Position numbers and translations under genes: made by a program. A model generated the notes under the pieces. The model ran no database searches. It saw nothing but the letters and a program-made list of their open reading frames with translations, and was not told the origin of the DNA. From the NCBI RefSeq assembly GCF_900188185.1, contig NZ_FZPA01000008.1:62001-126000 (forward strand): a DNA stretch of 64,000 bases, given 5' to 3'. The DNA is from Sphingopyxis indica (GTDB lineage: Bacteria; Pseudomonadota; Alphaproteobacteria; Sphingomonadales; Sphingomonadaceae). Below are positions 32,433 to 41,672 of the stretch, in pieces (position 1 is the stretch's first letter; each line of letters begins with the position of its first letter).

Positions 32433-34178
32433 ATGACGGTTGGCGACGATGATTTTCGGGTTCGGCCGGGAAGGAGCCGCGATGCTGGCAAGGGATCGGG
32501 ACGCAAGGTCCAGAGCCTCGCGGCACAGGTTCGCCGGGCAGCGGCCAAGGCGGGATACAGTCGCCGCGGGCCGTCGCGTGGCAAGGGCACGGGGCGCCAT
32601 GGTCGAGGCCGCATTGCGCGGCTGCGCACCCGCACTCCGGCCAATGCCCGGCGCGTCGTCATCAAGGCCCGTGTGGTCAGGCATAAGGGCTCGAAGTTTC
32701 GCGCGGCGCCGCTCGCGCGGCATATCGCCTACCTCAAGCGCGACGGCGTGACGCGCGACGGGCGCGATGCCAGCCTGTTCGATGCCCGCTCCGATCAGGC
32801 GGACGGCGACGCATTTGCCGAACGCTGCGAGGACGACCGGCATCATTTCCGCTTCATCGTCTCGCCCGAAGATGCCGGGCAGATGGCAGACCTCAAAGCC
32901 TTCACCCGCGAACTGATGGGCGACATGACACGTGATCTGGGCACCCGCCTCGACTGGGTGGCGGTGGATCACTGGAACACCGACAATCCCCATATCCATG
33001 TCCTCGTGCGCGGCGTCGACGAGACCGGTGCCGATCTCGTCATCGACCGCGACTATATCCGCGAAGGCATGCGCGCCCGCGCGGAGGAGCGCGTCACGAT
33101 GGAACTCGGACCGCGCACCGAACAGGAAATCCGCGCCGCCCTGGAGCGGGAAGTTGATGCCGATCGCTGGACGAGCCTCGATCGCCGTCTGCAGCGCATG
33201 GCTGATGAGATGACCGGCATGGTCGATCTGCGTCCGGGTGGTGGCGACGATCCCGAAATGCGCCGCCTGCTGATCGGCCGTGCCGGCAAGCTCGAACGGC
33301 TGGGCCTTGCCTACGGGCAAGGACCGGCGGTCTGGTCGCTGAGGCCCGGCGCGGAAAAGACGCTGCGCGACCTCTCCATCCGCACCGACATCATCAAGAC
33401 CATGCACCGGGCGATGAGCGACGGCGGCCGCGTACCCGATACCGGCCGCTTCGCTCTCCATGGTGAAGCTCCGGCCGATCCCATCATCGGGCGCCTGGTC
33501 GAGCGCGGCCTGCACGACGAACTGGCGGGCACGGCCTACGCGGTGATCGACGGCGCCGACGGGCGAACGCATCATCTGCGCTTCGACGATATGGAGATGA
33601 CCGGCGACGCCAGACCCGGGGCGATCGTTGAGACGCGGAGCTGGCAGGACGCCAGGGGCAATACGCGCCTGTCGCTGGCGACCCGCTCCGACCTGACGCT
33701 GGCCGAACAGGTGAACGCGCCCGGCGCCACCTGGCTCGATCGCCAGCTCATCGCTCGCGAGCCGGTCGCAGCCGGCACCGGGTTCGGACTCGAAATCCGC
33801 GAGGCGATGGAAGCACGCGCCCTCCATCTCGAAGGCGCCGGGCTCGCACAGCGGCGCGGGGCTGGCTTCCTGTTCGCGCGCGACCTGATCACGACCCTCA
33901 AGGGCAATGAGCTCAGCCAGGAGATCGACGCCATCGCCCGGCGCACAGGTCTTGCTCACCAACCGTCAGCGGCCGGGGACTATGTGAGCGGCGTCTATCG
34001 CGAGCGGGTGACGCTCGCCTCGGGCCGGTTCGCGATGATCGACAATGGCCTTGGCTTTCAGCTCGTGCCCTGGCGGCCGGCACTCGACCAGCATCTGGGC
34101 AAGCACATCAGCGGCACGATGACGCCCGGTGGCGGCGTCGACTGGTCGCTCGGCCGCGGACGGGGGCTTGGCCTTTGA
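32433..34178 (+). CDS. rlxS: relaxase/mobilization nuclease RlxS
   Basis: This 581-residue protein is counted from the ATG at 32433; an ATG at 32397 in frame would add 12 residues. A very basic N-terminus is followed by the relaxase domain at ~95-200: FRAAPLARHIAYLKRDG, DRHHFRFIVSPEDAG, LDWVAVDHWNTDNPHIHVLVRG (the HxH metal-binding motif) and ADLVIDRDYIREGMRARAEE. The rest is the DUF3363-type C-terminal region (MHRAMSDGGRVPDTG, VERGLHDELAGTAYAVIDG). It would nick the transfer origin and pilot the strand through the coupling protein encoded next. Confidence 0.88.
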   Translation: MTVGDDDFRVRPGRSRDAGKGSGRKVQSLAAQVRRAAAKAGYSRRGPSRGKGTGRHGRGRIARLRTRTPANARRVVIKARVVRHKGSKFRAAPLARHIAYLKRDGVTRDGRDASLFDARSDQADGDAFAERCEDDRHHFRFIVSPEDAGQMADLKAFTRELMGDMTRDLGTRLDWVAVDHWNTDNPHIHVLVRGVDETGADLVIDRDYIREGMRARAEERVTMELGPRTEQEIRAALEREVDADRWTSLDRRLQRMADEMTGMVDLRPGGGDDPEMRRLLIGRAGKLERLGLAYGQGPAVWSLRPGAEKTLRDLSIRTDIIKTMHRAMSDGGRVPDTGRFALHGEAPADPIIGRLVERGLHDELAGTAYAVIDGADGRTHHLRFDDMEMTGDARPGAIVETRSWQDARGNTRLSLATRSDLTLAEQVNAPGATWLDRQLIAREPVAAGTGFGLEIREAMEARALHLEGAGLAQRRGAGFLFARDLITTLKGNELSQEIDAIARRTGLAHQPSAAGDYVSGVYRERVTLASGRFAMIDNGLGFQLVPWRPALDQHLGKHISGTMTPGGGVDWSLGRGRGLGL

Positions 34179-34212
34179 TCCTCGATATCTTCATCAGCAG
34201 GAGCTTCATCCC

Positions 34213-36276
34213 ATGAACGCGACCCGTATCCTCTGGGGCCAGGTCATCGCCGTCTTCGGCGTGACGCTGACCGGCATCTGGGCGGCAACCCAATGGACCG
34301 CGCACGCACTCGCCTATCAACCCGAACTGGGTGAGCCCTGGTTCTCGCTGGGGTCATGGCCGATCTATCCGCCGCCGGCCTTCTTCTGGTGGTGGTTCGC
34401 GTTCGATGCCTATGCGCCCAAGATTTTCGAGACAGGCGCGTTGATCGCCGTGTCGGGCGCGATGGCCGGCATCGTCATTGCGATCGCCATGTCGGTGTGG
34501 CGCGCCCGCGAAGCGAAGAAGGCCGAAACCTATGGTTCGGCGCGCTGGGCCAGCGAGCGCGAAGTCAAAAAAGTGAAGATGCTCGGCGACGATGGCGTCG
34601 TTCTTGGCCACTTCGCGCAGCGCTATCTACGCCACGATGGTCCCGAGCATGTGCTGTGCTTCGCGCCGACCCGTTCGGGCAAGGGCGTCGGCCTCGTCAT
34701 ACCATCGCTCCTCACCTGGCCGGGAAGCTGCATCGTCCATGACATCAAGGGCGAGAACTGGCAGCTCACTTCCGGTTTCCGGTCACGGCACGGCCGCGTG
34801 TTGCTGTTCGATCCCACCAATCCGGCCAGCGCCGCCTATAATCCGCTGCTCGAGGTCCGGAAGGGCGAGTGGGAAGTGCGCGACGTTCAGAATGTCGCCG
34901 ACGTGCTGGTCGATCCTGAAGGCAGCCTCGAGAAGCGCAACCATTGGGAAAAGACCAGCCATGCGCTGCTGGTCGGCGCCATCCTCCATGTTCTCTATGC
35001 GGAGGAAGACAAGACGCTGGCCGGGGTCGCCGCCTTCCTTTCCGATCCGCGGCGTCCGATCGAAACCACGCTGCGCGCGATGATGACGACGCCGCATCTG
35101 GGCAAGGCCGGGGTGCATCCGGTCGTCGCCTCGGCCGCGCGCGAGCTGCTCAACAAGTCGGAGAATGAACGCTCGGGCGTGCTGTCCACCGCCATGTCGT
35201 TCCTTGGCCTCTATCGCGATCCGATCGTGGCGCGGGTGACGCGGGCCTGCGACTGGCGCATCGCCGATCTCGTCGATGGGGCCGTGCCCACCTCGCTCTA
35301 TCTGGTGGTGCCGCCGTCCGACATCAGCCGCACCAAGCCCCTCATTCGCCTGATCCTCAACCAGGTCGGCCGGCGCCTGACCGAGGAACTCAACCCCAAA
35401 GGCCGTCCGCACCGGCTGCTGTTGATGCTCGATGAGTTCCCCGCGCTCGGGCGGCTCGACTTCTTTGAAAGCGCGCTCGCCTTCATGGCGGGCTATGGGA
35501 TCAAGGCGTTCCTCATCGCCCAGAGCCTCAACCAGATCGAGAAGGCCTATGGGCAGAACAATGCCATCCTCGACAATTGCCATGTCCGTGTCGCCTTCGC
35601 GACCAATGATGAGCGCACCGCCAAGCGGATCTCGGATGCGCTCGGCACCGCCACCGAAATGCGGGCGATGAAAAACTATGCCGGGCACAGGCTCTCGCCC
35701 TGGCTCGGACATTTGATGGTCTCGCGAACCGAGACGGCGCGACCCTTGCTCACGCCTGGCGAGATCATACAGCTGTCCCCGGAGGAGGAGATTGTCATGG
35801 TGGGGGGCGTGCCGCCAATCCGGGCTATGAAGGCACGTTACTTCACCGATCCGCGCTTTACCGTGCGATTGCTGCCGCCACCGACACCCAAACCGCTCGA
35901 TCCGAAGCGACGGCCCAAGGATGACTGGTCCACTCTCATACCAGTGAATGCGCCGCCAGCTCCATCCTCCAATCTGCCCGCGGCTGATGACGGGGCCGGG
36001 AAGGCGGCAGCCGATGATGCGGAGCCGCAGGGCACCCGGGAAGGCGATCAGACTGACGCTGCCACCGACGCAGGCAATGCTGGCATCCGCCGCGAGCCCG
36101 ATCTTGGCGAGCATGAGGAAATCGTTCCTCCCGCGAAGGAAATGTCTGGGCAAGAAACGCCCGATGAGGACAATCAGGATGAGGATGCCGCCCGAGCGAA
36201 ACGCGAGGCGGAGCGGACCATGCGCCGCAATGCCCGTAATGCGTCGCTCGACCCGGATGACGGGATCGTGCTGTGA
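34213..36276 (+). CDS. traG: type IV coupling protein (TraG/VirD4)
   Basis: The protein has 687 residues; ATG at 34213 after AGGAG. Two N-terminal membrane helices (VIAVFGVTLTGIWAATQ and ALIAVSGAMAGIVIAIAMSVW) anchor it. Walker A is CFAPTRSGKGVGLVIPSLL (~150), Walker B LLLMLDEFPALGRLDFF (~405), and IAQSLNQIEKAYG and CHVRVAFATND are the downstream ATPase motifs. The last ~110 residues are acidic and disordered-looking. It links the relaxosome to the Trb channel and drives DNA export. The stop overlaps the CopG-like gene (GTGA). Confidence 0.92.
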   Translation: MNATRILWGQVIAVFGVTLTGIWAATQWTAHALAYQPELGEPWFSLGSWPIYPPPAFFWWWFAFDAYAPKIFETGALIAVSGAMAGIVIAIAMSVWRAREAKKAETYGSARWASEREVKKVKMLGDDGVVLGHFAQRYLRHDGPEHVLCFAPTRSGKGVGLVIPSLLTWPGSCIVHDIKGENWQLTSGFRSRHGRVLLFDPTNPASAAYNPLLEVRKGEWEVRDVQNVADVLVDPEGSLEKRNHWEKTSHALLVGAILHVLYAEEDKTLAGVAAFLSDPRRPIETTLRAMMTTPHLGKAGVHPVVASAARELLNKSENERSGVLSTAMSFLGLYRDPIVARVTRACDWRIADLVDGAVPTSLYLVVPPSDISRTKPLIRLILNQVGRRLTEELNPKGRPHRLLLMLDEFPALGRLDFFESALAFMAGYGIKAFLIAQSLNQIEKAYGQNNAILDNCHVRVAFATNDERTAKRISDALGTATEMRAMKNYAGHRLSPWLGHLMVSRTETARPLLTPGEIIQLSPEEEIVMVGGVPPIRAMKARYFTDPRFTVRLLPPPTPKPLDPKRRPKDDWSTLIPVNAPPAPSSNLPAADDGAGKAAADDAEPQGTREGDQTDAATDAGNAGIRREPDLGEHEEIVPPAKEMSGQETPDEDNQDEDAARAKREAERTMRRNARNASLDPDDGIVL

Positions 36277-36725
36277 GTGGAGGCCACGTCAAGCGCAGCA
36301 TCCGGCTACGGACGGATCTGGTGCGGAGGCTTGCCGATCACGCCGCCGCGCGGAACACCAGCCAGGCCGCGATCATCGAGGCTGCGCTGGAATCCTTCCT
36401 GTCGCCCGACGCCGCCGAGCGACTTGAAGCAGCACTTGCCCGCCGGCTCGACCGGTTGACCCGTGATCTTGGCCGTCTCGAATGGCATGTCGAACTGTCG
36501 AACGAGACTCTCGCGCTGTTTGTGCGAAACTGGCTCAATGCAACGCCATCGCTTCCGGATGGCGCTACGCAGGCCGCGAGGGCGCAGGGCCGCGAGCGAT
36601 GGGAGCGGTTTGTAGACATGCTGAACCGGCGCATGGAGTTGGGGCCGCGGTTCAGGAACGAGATCGCGGAAGATGCAACGAGGTCGACTCGGTCGGATCA
36701 GGACTCGGGCAGCACCAGTGAATAG
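36273..36725 (+). CDS. CopG-like ribbon-helix-helix protein
   Basis: The protein has 150 residues; the GTG at 36273 overlaps the traG stop. VKRSIRLRTDLVRRLADHAAARNTSQAAIIEAALESFL is a ribbon-helix-helix: a beta strand, then two helices. The rest is an amphipathic helical region (DRLTRDLGRLEWHVELSNETLALFVRNWL) probably used for oligomerisation or contact with transfer proteins. In related elements trbB follows this gene directly; here almost 10 kb of minus-strand cargo intervenes. Its 3' end overlaps the end of the convergent Fic gene by 28 bases. Confidence 0.8.
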   Translation: MSGGHVKRSIRLRTDLVRRLADHAAARNTSQAAIIEAALESFLSPDAAERLEAALARRLDRLTRDLGRLEWHVELSNETLALFVRNWLNATPSLPDGATQAARAQGRERWERFVDMLNRRMELGPRFRNEIAEDATRSTRSDQDSGSTSE

Positions 36726-37804
36726 CTGGTGCTGCGCCCACCGGCCGGCTCCTTCTCAAGGATGCCGCGCCGGCGCAAATCGTTGATGTCGCGCAAGGCG
36801 GTATCGGACGATGCCTTGGTGATCGCCGCCCATTTGGCATTGGTTAACTTGCCCTCGAAGCCGTCCAGCAGGCGGTTGACGACCTTGCGCTGGCGTTCGT
36901 TCAAGGGCTGGCCCGCGACGGACTCCCAAAACCGCGCCTTGCGCATGACGCTGGCGAGGATGACCTCGGCGCCGTCGAAGGCGCGATCTAGGCAGCCGAT
37001 GAACCACAACAGCCAGGGCGTAATGTCGAGGTCACCCTTCTGAGTCGATTCCAGCATGTCGTAATAGGCTTTGCGCTCGGTACGGATTTGCGCGGACATG
37101 CTGTAGAAGCGCTGCGCGGTTCCCTCCGCGCGCGCCAGCGCGAGGTCGGCGATGGCGCGGGCAATTCGTCCGTTGCCGTCGTCGAAGGGGTGGATGGTGA
37201 CAAACCATAGGTGCGCGACCCCGGCTTTCAGGACGGGATCCGGCGCGGCTGTCTCGAACCAGTCGAGAAAGCGGGACATATCCGCGTCGAGCCGCTCCGA
37301 TGCGGGAGCTTCGTAGTGGACGCGCTCGCGGCCAATCGGCCCCGAGACAACCTGCATCGGGCCAGCTTCGGCGGTGCGCCATGCGCCCACGGTGATGCGG
37401 CTCATGCCGCTGCGTCCGGTGGGGAACAGCGCCGCGTGCCAGCCGAACAGCCGTTCGGCGGTCAGGGGCTGCGCATAGTTCTGCGTGGCGTCGAGCATCA
37501 TTTCGACAACGCCCTCGACGTTGCGATCCGCTTGAACCAAACCGCCGATGTCCATGCCGAGACGGCGGGCGATGGAGGAACGCACCTGTTCCCGATCCAG
37601 TATTTCGCCTTCGATTTCGCTGGATTTCAGGACATCTTCGGTCAGGGCGCGCAAGACGGCTTCCGCGCGCAGCGGGAAGCCAAGCGCCTCCATATGCCCG
37701 ATCAGCCGCCCCTGCCGGTGGCGCACGGCGGCGAGCGGCTGGGCAAGCTGCTCGTCGCACCAGCGCAGGTTCGGCCAGTCCGGCAGTTCGTGGATATAGG
37801 TCAT
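36698..37804 (-). CDS. Fic family protein with N-terminal inhibitory motif
   Basis: The protein has 368 residues from the ATG at 37804; an in-frame GTG lies 2 codons upstream. The active site HPFDDGNGRIARAI (~206-219) is a complete Fic motif with the catalytic His and phosphate-binding loop, so AMP or another nucleotide moiety could be transferred. Near residue 65, LKSSEIEGE matches the (S/T)xxxE(G/N) inhibitory helix, placing it in the self-inhibited class with the helix N-terminal to the Fic core. The C-terminal ~80 residues are a winged helix (TNAKWAAITKASSDTALRDINDLRRRGIL). A dense operator array at its start suggests autoregulation. Confidence 0.9.
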   Translation of the reverse strand: MTYIHELPDWPNLRWCDEQLAQPLAAVRHRQGRLIGHMEALGFPLRAEAVLRALTEDVLKSSEIEGEILDREQVRSSIARRLGMDIGGLVQADRNVEGVVEMMLDATQNYAQPLTAERLFGWHAALFPTGRSGMSRITVGAWRTAEAGPMQVVSGPIGRERVHYEAPASERLDADMSRFLDWFETAAPDPVLKAGVAHLWFVTIHPFDDGNGRIARAIADLALARAEGTAQRFYSMSAQIRTERKAYYDMLESTQKGDLDITPWLLWFIGCLDRAFDGAEVILASVMRKARFWESVAGQPLNERQRKVVNRLLDGFEGKLTNAKWAAITKASSDTALRDINDLRRRGILEKEPAGGRSTSYSLVLPES

Positions 37805-37903
37805 ATTCACCGTACTTTCTGCGGTGAATATAGCGATTATTCACCGCAAAGGGCAAGAATATTCACCGCATGATATGCGGCGAATAAGGCGGCTTTCACC
37901 GCA
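37805..37903. promoter_or_regulatory. six-half-site operator array at the Fic gene start
   Basis: Half-sites related to TATTCACCGCA lie at 37805-37812 (partial), 37838-37848, 37860-37870 and 37894-37903 in one orientation, and at 37820-37830 and 37876-37886 in the other. The pair 37860-37886 is a near-perfect palindrome with one mismatch. The first half-site touches the Fic start codon. The array probably binds a repressor, possibly the winged helix of the Fic protein itself. Confidence 0.65.
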
Positions 37904-37966
37904 TCGATACAGGTGGTTTATGAAACGGCCCAATGTAAAGCCACACTTGGCCTTTCGGCGAATCCC

Positions 37967-38173
37967 TCACCCGCCGGGCAATGGAACGCCATCGACCCGC
38001 ACGGGCACGTCGGTCCTCTGCCAGCCGATGCGGACAACGCCATCGTCGCTGGTCGTCGCAGCCGTCTTCGCACCACGCTCGACGGCCGCCTGCAAGGCCG
38101 GTTCGGCCGCAATGGCGGTGCTGGAGATCAGGATGGCGGCAGCCGAAACAAGCACAGACATAGACAATTTCAT
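37967..38173 (-). CDS. small secreted protein
   Basis: This 68-residue protein starts at the ATG at 38173 because AGGAAGG lies 8-9 bases upstream. MKLSMSVLVSAAAILISSTAIAAEP is a clear Sec signal peptide with a predicted AxA cleavage, leaving ~43 residues (QAAVERGAKTAATTSDDG then VVRIGWQRTDVPVRVDGVPLPGG). There is no cysteine or recognised domain. It stands alone between the Fic gene and the ABC transporter genes, on the same strand as both. A small periplasmic protein of unknown role. Confidence 0.45.
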   Translation of the reverse strand: MKLSMSVLVSAAAILISSTAIAAEPALQAAVERGAKTAATTSDDGVVRIGWQRTDVPVRVDGVPLPGG

Positions 38174-38253
38174 GATGTTCATCCTTCCTGATGTCGACAA
38201 TCGATAACTTCGGCTCTTGCCATTCCCAAAAGTACGAGATGCAAAACTAGGAC

Positions 38254-39072
38254 TTATTGATCAGAATCCGGTGATCCATTTGCGCGCTCCGACGAATGCA
38301 ATGCGTCATGGTTGGCGGGCGGGCTCGTTCCGCGCGTCCCCCAAGTGGGAGCATCCAGTATTTCCCGGACAATTGGAGATTTCAGGCCGCTCAGCTCAGC
38401 GAGGGTTCCTGTCGCGACAAGCCGACCGGCTTCCATCACGGCGACGCGATCGCCCAGCAGGGCCGCTTCGCGGATATCATGCGTGATGTATAGGACAGAT
38501 GCCTCCATCTCGGCGAACAGCTTGCGGAACAGATCGAGCAATTCGCGTCTGAGAACGAGGTCAAGGTTCGATAATGGTTCGTCGAGCAGTACGACTCTTG
38601 GCCGAACGACGAGCGCTCGCGCTATCGCCAGGCGCTGGCGCTCGCCGCCGGACAGCTCGGCCGGATAGCAACGGCGGCGGTCAAGCAGTTCGACGCTCGC
38701 CAATATTTTGTCGATCGCCGGCTCGCGCGCCGTCTTCGCGATCCGGCGTGAGGCCAGCACGAAGCGGAGGTGCGCTTCCACCGAGAAGTGGGGCCACAAG
38801 CCGAGGTCCTGAAAGACGACCGACAGGCCGCGTTGCTCCGGGGGCACGATGATCCGGCCGGCGACGCTTGCTTCCCGCCCATCGACGAACACCCGGCCCG
38901 CGCTCGGCGCCGTCAGCCCGAGCGCCAGCCGGACCAGGCTGCTCTTGCCGCAGCCCGAGGGACCGAGCAGGCATAGGATTTCGCCCGTTTCGATCGCGAG
39001 CGACACGTCGGAGACGGCGAAGCGGGCGCCATAGTGGAGCGAAACCTGGTCGAAGCGCAGCGCGCTGGTCAT
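38254..39072 (-). CDS. ABC transporter ATP-binding protein (ferric-iron type)
   Basis: The protein has 272 residues; the ATG at 39072 overlaps the permease stop (ATGA). Walker A is LLGPSGCGKSSLVRLALG (~35), the Q-loop is VVFQDLGLWPH, the signature LSGGERQRLAIARAL (~138) and Walker B VVLLDEPLSNLD, with ITHDIREAALL carrying the switch His. The sequence resembles FbpC/PotA-like importers of the Fe3+ and spermidine class. The last ~25 residues are probably disordered. It energises the permease and binding protein encoded directly upstream. Confidence 0.85.
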   Translation of the reverse strand: MTSALRFDQVSLHYGARFAVSDVSLAIETGEILCLLGPSGCGKSSLVRLALGLTAPSAGRVFVDGREASVAGRIIVPPEQRGLSVVFQDLGLWPHFSVEAHLRFVLASRRIAKTAREPAIDKILASVELLDRRRCYPAELSGGERQRLAIARALVVRPRVVLLDEPLSNLDLVLRRELLDLFRKLFAEMEASVLYITHDIREAALLGDRVAVMEAGRLVATGTLAELSGLKSPIVREILDAPTWGTRGTSPPANHDALHSSERANGSPDSDQ

Positions 39073-40628
39073 CGGGCGGCCCTCGCGCCGAGCAGTGGCA
39101 GGACGAGCGCCACCGCGATCGCCGACAGAGCCGCCTGCACGCAGGCGAGCGCGGCCACGACCGTCTCGGGTCCATTCGCTTCGAGCGTGAATATGCGGAT
39201 CGGCAGCGGCTCCTGTCCCGGCGGATAGAAGAGCGTGGCCGTCTCGAGGTCGCGCAGGCAGAAGAGCAGCGTCAATAACCAGACGCCGATGAACGCGCGC
39301 GCATGGAGCGGCACGACGATCCGCGCCAGCCGCGATCCGTAGCCAACGCCAAAGACGCGCGCGGCGTCCTCGATGGTGGCCGGAAGCTGCGCGCAGGCAG
39401 CCGCGAACGCGCGAACGCCGATGGCCGCGTAGCGGCCGACATAGCCAAGAGCGATGATGAGCCAGCTTCCGTAGAGCCACCCCGTTTCGGGGCGGTTCCA
39501 CAGCGCGACGAGCCCGACGCCCAGAAGCGCCGGTGGTGCCACGAATGCAGCGAATGCCACGATGTCCAACCCGGCGGTGACACGGTCGCGGCGCGCGAGG
39601 CCGTGTCCGACCGGTATGGCGACAATGGCGATGACGGTTGCGGCGAGCGCGGCCGGCAAAAGACTGTTGCTCACGCCGTTGCCGATCCAGAGCGGCAGCT
39701 CGGCAAACCCGTCCCATCCGGCACGCCAGGCAAGCGCGGCGACCGGCGCCGCCGAGAGCGCCGCAACCAGCCAGCAGAACAGGCTGGCCGGCGCCCGCCA
39801 TGGACCGAGGGCCATCGGCGCCTTGCGAAAGCTGCGCAGGCCCAGGGTTGCGAAGGAGCGGCCACCTGCCGTCCACCGTTCGGCGACCAGCAACATCGCC
39901 GTCAATGCGAGCACCGGAAGCGCCAGGAGCAGCGCCTCGGCCGGCGCGAAGTCGACGCCACCGAGCCGTGCGAACACGGCGGCGGCATAGGTGCGGGCGC
40001 GAAGGAAGGTCGGAACACCCACCTCAGACAGCGCCAGCGCGGCAACCACAATTCCGGCGAGGGCGATCGCCGGGCGCGCCGCGGGCAGCAATATGCGTGT
40101 CGCGACCCTGCCCGGCGCCGCCGTGACCCGCGCGGCCTCCTCCTGCGAAGGGTCGATGTTCCAGAGGGCGAGCGCCGTCAACGCGGTGACGATCGGCGCC
40201 AGGGCGAGGCCGAGCGTCAGCACCACGCCCGCCTCGCTGAACAGGATGGCCGTCGAGGCCTCATTCCCGATCAGGCCTTGACGGCCCAGCAGATGGAACC
40301 AGCCAAGCGCCGGAAGCAGCGGCGGCAACAAGGCGGGAAAGGCATGCAGGACCAGAACTGCGCCGCGCCCGATCACGTCCGTGCGCGCGACCAGGACGGC
40401 CATCGGCAGGCCGATGCCAAGCGCCAGAGCGAGGACAGCGGCAGTGACGACAAGCGTGCGGGCCAGCAGGCTCCACAGCGCCGGATCGGCGATCAGGCCG
40501 AGATCGACGCCGCGTCCGCCCGTCGCCAGCCCGATGAGCGGCCACAGCAGCGGAAGAACACAGGCTGCGAGCAGGATCGCGCTGGCGCTTCCGACGATTA
40601 AGGTCCGCTCAGTCACCGATCGCGTCAC
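39069..40628 (-). CDS. ABC transporter permease, Fe3+ type, fused two-domain
   Basis: The protein has 519 residues. The GTG at 40628 is chosen because it overlaps the preceding stop (GTGA); the frame is open 13 codons further. About 12 hydrophobic segments fall into two homologous halves. Each half has a cytoplasmic loop resembling the EAA motif: EEAARVTAAPGRVATRILLPAARPAI in the first half, and EDAARVFGVGYGSRLARIVVPL in the second. This double-permease layout is typical of FbpB-type ferric importers. It would form the channel with the ATPase at 38254. Confidence 0.85.
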   Translation of the reverse strand: MTRSVTERTLIVGSASAILLAACVLPLLWPLIGLATGGRGVDLGLIADPALWSLLARTLVVTAAVLALALGIGLPMAVLVARTDVIGRGAVLVLHAFPALLPPLLPALGWFHLLGRQGLIGNEASTAILFSEAGVVLTLGLALAPIVTALTALALWNIDPSQEEAARVTAAPGRVATRILLPAARPAIALAGIVVAALALSEVGVPTFLRARTYAAAVFARLGGVDFAPAEALLLALPVLALTAMLLVAERWTAGGRSFATLGLRSFRKAPMALGPWRAPASLFCWLVAALSAAPVAALAWRAGWDGFAELPLWIGNGVSNSLLPAALAATVIAIVAIPVGHGLARRDRVTAGLDIVAFAAFVAPPALLGVGLVALWNRPETGWLYGSWLIIALGYVGRYAAIGVRAFAAACAQLPATIEDAARVFGVGYGSRLARIVVPLHARAFIGVWLLTLLFCLRDLETATLFYPPGQEPLPIRIFTLEANGPETVVAALACVQAALSAIAVALVLPLLGARAAR

Positions 40629-41662
40629 TGGCGACCGGCCGGAAGGCCGACCCACTGCCGAAGCCATGGCTGAATCCGGTTCATGGTGTCCGCGACCTCG
40701 CCATAATCGACCTGCATGGCCTTGATATTCTCGACGCGTTCGACATTGGCTGGGACCGTGACGCCGGGATGGAGCGGCATGTGCGCCGCCGATTCCGCCA
40801 TCATCCGCTCGGCATCCGGCGAGACGAGAAAGTCCGCCAATTGCCGCGCGGCCTCGGGATTGGGACCGCCTCGGATCAGGACCACGCTCGTGGGCATGAC
40901 CAGCGTTCCCATGCCTTGCCGGTCGGGATAGACGATCGCGACCGGCGCGCCATCCTTCACGGCTTCGTAGGCATCGTCTGTGTCGGTGAGCCCGAACGTC
41001 ACCTCGCCCGCGACGACCAGCCTGCGAACCTCGCCGTTCGAGCCGGCAATCCGGACATCGTTTGCCTTCAGCGCCTCGAAGAAACGGCTGGCCTCATCCT
41101 CGCCGAGCGTCGCAAACAGCGCCGCGGCGTGCATGGTCGTCGTTCCATAGAGCGGGTTGGCGATGGCGGCTTCGCCCTTCCACTGCGGATCGGCAAGATC
41201 GCGCACCGACGTGGGCATGGGATGCCCTCGCAGCCGCTCGCGATTGATGAGCAGCGCGCGCGCGCGGGCGGCGGTGCCGGTCCAACGGCCCTGCGCATCC
41301 CTAAACGTCGCGGGGATGGCTGCTGCATTCGCGGGCGCGTATGGCGCGACGAGACCGCGACCGATGAGCACGAACGGACGGACTGGATCGCCTGACCAGA
41401 AGAGGTCCGCGCGCGGATTGTTCCCTTCCGCGATCAGCCGGTTGAGCATGCCCGTGCTCTTCGTCTCCTCGGTGTCGAACGCAGCGCGGACCCTGATTCC
41501 GGTCTTCTCCTCGAACCGGCGGAACACCGGTTCGGCATAGACCTGATCGACAGACGTATAGGCGACCACTTCGCCCGCGGACGGCCCGGGTCCGTCCGAG
41601 CAGGCCCCGACCAATATCGTGAGCAGGATGGCAAGAGCGGTGGCGAGTCTCGGGCGAGCCAT
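40625..41662 (-). CDS. ABC transporter substrate-binding lipoprotein, Fe3+ type
   Basis: The protein has 345 residues from the ATG at 41662. A lipoprotein signal, MARPRLATALAILLTILVGAC, ends in a clear lipobox with Cys. VVAYTSVDQVYAEPVFRRFEEKTGIRV, TEETKSTGMLNRLIAEGNNPRADLFWSGDP and YGEVADTMNRIQPWL are characteristic of the FbpA/AfuA class that binds ferric iron, often with synergistic anions. No tyrosine pair typical of iron coordination was positively identified, so another oxyanion or metal complex cannot be excluded. It is the first gene of the three-gene importer, downstream of the chromate genes. Confidence 0.8.
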   Translation of the reverse strand: MARPRLATALAILLTILVGACSDGPGPSAGEVVAYTSVDQVYAEPVFRRFEEKTGIRVRAAFDTEETKSTGMLNRLIAEGNNPRADLFWSGDPVRPFVLIGRGLVAPYAPANAAAIPATFRDAQGRWTGTAARARALLINRERLRGHPMPTSVRDLADPQWKGEAAIANPLYGTTTMHAAALFATLGEDEASRFFEALKANDVRIAGSNGEVRRLVVAGEVTFGLTDTDDAYEAVKDGAPVAIVYPDRQGMGTLVMPTSVVLIRGGPNPEAARQLADFLVSPDAERMMAESAAHMPLHPGVTVPANVERVENIKAMQVDYGEVADTMNRIQPWLRQWVGLPAGRQ

Positions 41663-41672
41663 TTTGCGTATC

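Noticed and set aside
32185-32436. An 83-codon frame starting on the transglycosylase stop
   Set aside because: It is Arg/Cys-rich, runs through the repeats upstream of rlxS and ends inside it; the region is better explained as a transfer-origin candidate.
39303-40601. A 432-codon plus-strand frame opposite the ABC permease gene
   Set aside because: It is very rich in Arg, Gln and Gly with no hydrophobic core, as expected from the complement of a membrane protein; the permease motifs on the other strand are clear.
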